A DNA stretch of 64,000 nucleotides from Sphingomonadaceae bacterium (GTDB lineage: Bacteria > Pseudomonadota > Alphaproteobacteria > Sphingomonadales > Sphingomonadaceae), in NCBI GenBank assembly GCA_947477745.1, contig CANJUF010000003.1, positions 106,828 to 170,827 of the forward strand, written 5' to 3'. The stretch's first letter is position 1. Every line of letters begins with the position of its first letter. The notes under the pieces are model-generated. The model did not search any database, was not told the origin of the DNA, and worked only from the letters and a program-made list of their open reading frames with translations. Of this stretch, positions 61,789-64,000 are shown in pieces. Both the position numbers and the translations under genes were made by a program.

Positions 61789-63606
61789 ATGACAGACCTC
61801 GCCCTGATCCGCAACTTCTCGATCATCGCCCACATCGACCACGGCAAGTCCACGCTGGCCGACCGCCTGATCCAGTTCACCGGTGGCCTCTCCGACCGTG
61901 AAATGTCCGAGCAAGTCCTTGATAACATGGACATCGAGAAAGAGCGCGGCATCACCATCAAGGCGCAGACCGTGCGCCTCACCTACACCGCGAAGGACGG
62001 CAAGACCTACGAACTCAACCTCATGGACACGCCCGGCCATGTCGACTTCGCTTACGAGGTCTCGCGCTCCCTCGCCGCCTGCGAGGGCGCGCTGCTGGTC
62101 GTCGACGCCGCACAGGGGGTCGAGGCGCAGACCCTCGCCAACGTCTACCAGTCGATCGAGCACGACCACGAGATCGTCCCGATCATCAACAAGATCGACC
62201 TGCCCGCCGCCGAGCCCGAAAAGGTCCGCGCCGAGATCGAGGACATCATCGGCATCGACGCCTCCAACGCGGTCCTCACCAGCGCCAAGTCCGGCATCGG
62301 CATCGAGGACGTGCTCGAAGCCGTGGTCACCCGCATCCCGCCGCCCACGGGCGACCGCAATGCGCCGCTGAAAGCCCTGCTGGTCGATTCGTGGTACGAT
62401 CCCTATCTCGGCGTGGTCATCCTCGTGCGGGTTATCGACGGGGTGATCCGCAAGGGCCTCGGCGTCAAATTCATGCAGGGCGGCACCGAGCACCTGGTCG
62501 ACCGGGTGGGCTGCATGCGCCCCAAGATCGACCAGCTCGACGAGATCGCCGCTGGCGAGATCGGCTTCATCACCGCGCAGATCAAGGAAGTCGAGCAGGC
62601 CAAGGTCGGCGACACCATCACCACCGTCAAGAACGGCGCCACGCAGGCGCTCGAAGGCTACAAGGAAGTGCAGCCGGTGGTGTTCTGCGGGATGTTCCCG
62701 GTCGACGCCGCCGACTTCGACAAGTTGCGCGATTCGATCGGCAAGCTGCGGCTAAACGACGCCAGCTTCTCCTACGAGATGGAGACCAGCGCCGCGCTCG
62801 GCATGGGCTATCGCTGCGGCTTCCTCGGCCTGCTGCACCTCGAGATCATCCAGGAGCGGCTCAGCCGCGAATACGATCTCGACCTGATCACCACCGCGCC
62901 TTCGGTAGTCTACCGGCTGCAGCTATCCGCTTCGCGCACTGACGAGGCGCGCGAGATGTACCTGCACAACCCGGCCGACTACCCCGACCAGAACCGCATC
63001 GCCAGTATCGAGGAGCCGTGGATCAAGGCGGTGATCTATACGCCCGACGAGTATCTCGGGCCGATCCTCAAGCTGTGCCAGGATAGGCGCGGCATCCAGC
63101 GCGAGCTGACCTATGTCGGCGGGCGCGCGCAGATCACTTACGAGCTGCCGCTCAACGAAGTGGTGTTCGATTTCTACGACCGGCTCAAATCGATCAGCCG
63201 CGGCTATGCCAGCTTCGATTACGAGCAGATCGGCCTGCGCGAGGGCGATCTCGTCAAGATGAACATCCTCGTCAACAACGAGCCGGTCGATGCGCTCTCG
63301 CTGATCGTCCACCGCGGCGTCGCCGAGGCGAGGGGGCGCGGCATGTGCGAGCGGCTGAAGGACCTGATCCCGCGCCACCTGTTCAAGATCCCGATTCAAG
63401 CCGCGATCGGCGGCAAGGTGATCGCGCGCGAAACCATCGCCGCGCTGCGCAAGGACGTGACGGCCAAGTGCTATGGCGGCGACATCAGCCGCAAGAAAAA
63501 GCTGTTGGAAAAGCAGAAAAAGGGCAAGGCGCGGATGCGGGAATACGGCAACGTGTCGATCCCGCAAGAGGCGTTTATCGCGGCATTGCGGATGGGGGAG
63601 GAGTGA
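61789..63606 (+). CDS. lepA: Elongation factor 4 (LepA)
   Basis: This 605-residue translational GTPase has G1 [15 protein letters not shown]3 [12 protein letters not shown] and G4 NKIDLP. The LepA-specific C-terminal domain is intact ([21 protein letters not shown]). The preceding gene ends 43 bases before it. Codon choice is strongly C-ending, more so than in the neighbours. Confidence 0.98.
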   Translation: MTDLALIRNFSIIAHIDHGKSTLADRLIQFTGGLSDREMSEQVLDNMDIEKERGITIKAQTVRLTYTAKDGKTYELNLMDTPGHVDFAYEVSRSLAACEGALLVVDAAQGVEAQTLANVYQSIEHDHEIVPIINKIDLPAAEPEKVRAEIEDIIGIDASNAVLTSAKSGIGIEDVLEAVVTRIPPPTGDRNAPLKALLVDSWYDPYLGVVILVRVIDGVIRKGLGVKFMQGGTEHLVDRVGCMRPKIDQLDEIAAGEIGFITAQIKEVEQAKVGDTITTVKNGATQALEGYKEVQPVVFCGMFPVDAADFDKLRDSIGKLRLNDASFSYEMETSAALGMGYRCGFLGLLHLEIIQERLSREYDLDLITTAPSVVYRLQLSASRTDEAREMYLHNPADYPDQNRIASIEEPWIKAVIYTPDEYLGPILKLCQDRRGIQRELTYVGGRAQITYELPLNEVVFDFYDRLKSISRGYASFDYEQIGLREGDLVKMNILVNNEPVDALSLIVHRGVAEARGRGMCERLKDLIPRHLFKIPIQAAIGGKVIARETIAALRKDVTAKCYGGDISRKKKLLEKQKKGKARMREYGNVSIPQEAFIAALRMGEE

Positions 63607-64000
63607 CTGCAGGCCCCTCTACCGTCATCCCGGACTTGATCCGGGATCCAGCTACTCTCTACCGTGAAGCCAGCGATCATTCCGGCCGGGGGTGGGCGAG
63701 CCTGTAGCGAGCCGAGCTTAGCCTGTCATCGCGCAGGGGAGGACCACGAAGCGCATGGAGCGTTTTCGCACGAAAACGCGGAACGGCGAGTGGCGGCACT
63801 TATCCCATGAGTTAAAAAAAGTCCGAATTGCAGATTGAGCGAACTAACGCCATTGTAGCCGCGAAGCCCGATGAACTGAGTGCGTCGAAATCATGGCGAG
63901 TAGACCATACCAACCTTGGAATGTCCGCCGTCAGGACCAATGGCACAGATTTGAGGTTGTGATTTAAGGAGGGTTGGGGCTTCGTCGCAGTGACGAAGGA
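63607..64000. other. Gene-free 394-base end region with palindromes
   Basis: No gene is supported here. The region contains a hairpin CCCGGA-CTTGA-TCCGGG (63629-63645) set in TCATCCCGGACTTGATCCGG, a dispersed repeat type common in sphingomonads and related bacteria; a perfect inverted repeat GCGTTTTCG-CA-CGAAAACGC (63760-63779); and CTTCGTC-GCAGT-GACGAAG (63980-63998). The first probably also ends lepA transcription. Confidence 0.55.

Overview
The window is a chromosomal segment from an alphaproteobacterium, most likely Sphingomonadales (Erythrobacteraceae / Novosphingobium-Erythrobacter type). The call rests on high GC, a trpF-trpB-trpA-folC block, a five-gene F0 ATP synthase operon with both b' and b subunits, an S16 protein with a long Ala/Glu tail, a TIGR02300 (FYDLN-acid) zinc-ribbon protein, a CBU_0592-type membrane protein between aroA and cmk, and a class II (CP4-like) EPSP synthase. 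No genus can be fixed from the sequence alone. No CRISPR array, integrase, transposase or prophage gene was seen, and the one RNA gene found is tRNA-Ala(GGC).

Layout. 0-9 kb: AmpG-like permease, folC, trpA/B/F, a SIMPL protein, pyrF with a LapA-domain protein, and purB. 9-18 kb: SnoaL-like protein, NRDE protein, radC, then a ydbH-ynbE-ydbL envelope-lipid operon, the atpI-B-E-b'-b operon and a flavodoxin-like protein. 18-26 kb: gloB, rpsA, a lipoprotein/lipase pair and a CoA-transferase, then cmk, a small membrane protein and aroA; the usual aroA-cmk-rpsA neighbourhood is split. 26-33 kb: FYDLN protein, tRNA-Ala, ffh, then a rebuilt rpsP-rimM-trmD-rplS ribosomal operon. 33-46 kb: K+ channel, asd, tandem EmrB pumps with EmrA, an alpha/beta hydrolase, an M2 peptidase, and a GMC oxidoreductase / CoA-transferase / MDR reductase cluster. 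46-54 kb: rpsF-rpsR-rplI, DUF808 and small envelope proteins, a Mur ligase divergent from an LD-carboxypeptidase, and fabD-fabG. 54-64 kb: dnaN, an MDR reductase, an enoyl-CoA hydratase, a ferredoxin-NADP reductase, a GGDEF-EAL-PilZ protein, lepA, and a gene-free end.

The most unusual part is 29.6-32.8 kb. The conserved rpsP-rimM-trmD-rplS operon has two insertions. A vapBC toxin-antitoxin module, with a twin-palindrome operator overlapping the rimM stop codon, lies between rimM and trmD and abuts trmD with no gap. A membrane phosphotransferase/sulfatase gene on the opposite strand lies between trmD and rplS, followed by a decayed duplicate of the 3' end of trmD just before rplS. This is the footprint expected from Campbell-type integration of a cargo gene through the 3' end of an essential gene. 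With only 9 bases and no terminator between trmD and the antisense gene, it also creates a possible noncontiguous operon in which ribosomal read-through runs antisense to an envelope-modifying enzyme.

Other themes are murein recycling (AmpG-like permease, Mur ligase, LD-carboxypeptidase), outer-membrane lipid homeostasis (YdbH/YnbE/YdbL), and accessory acyl-CoA catabolism (two family III CoA-transferases, GMC, MDR, enoyl-CoA hydratase). Functions come from recognisable motifs and gene order; no database search was run.
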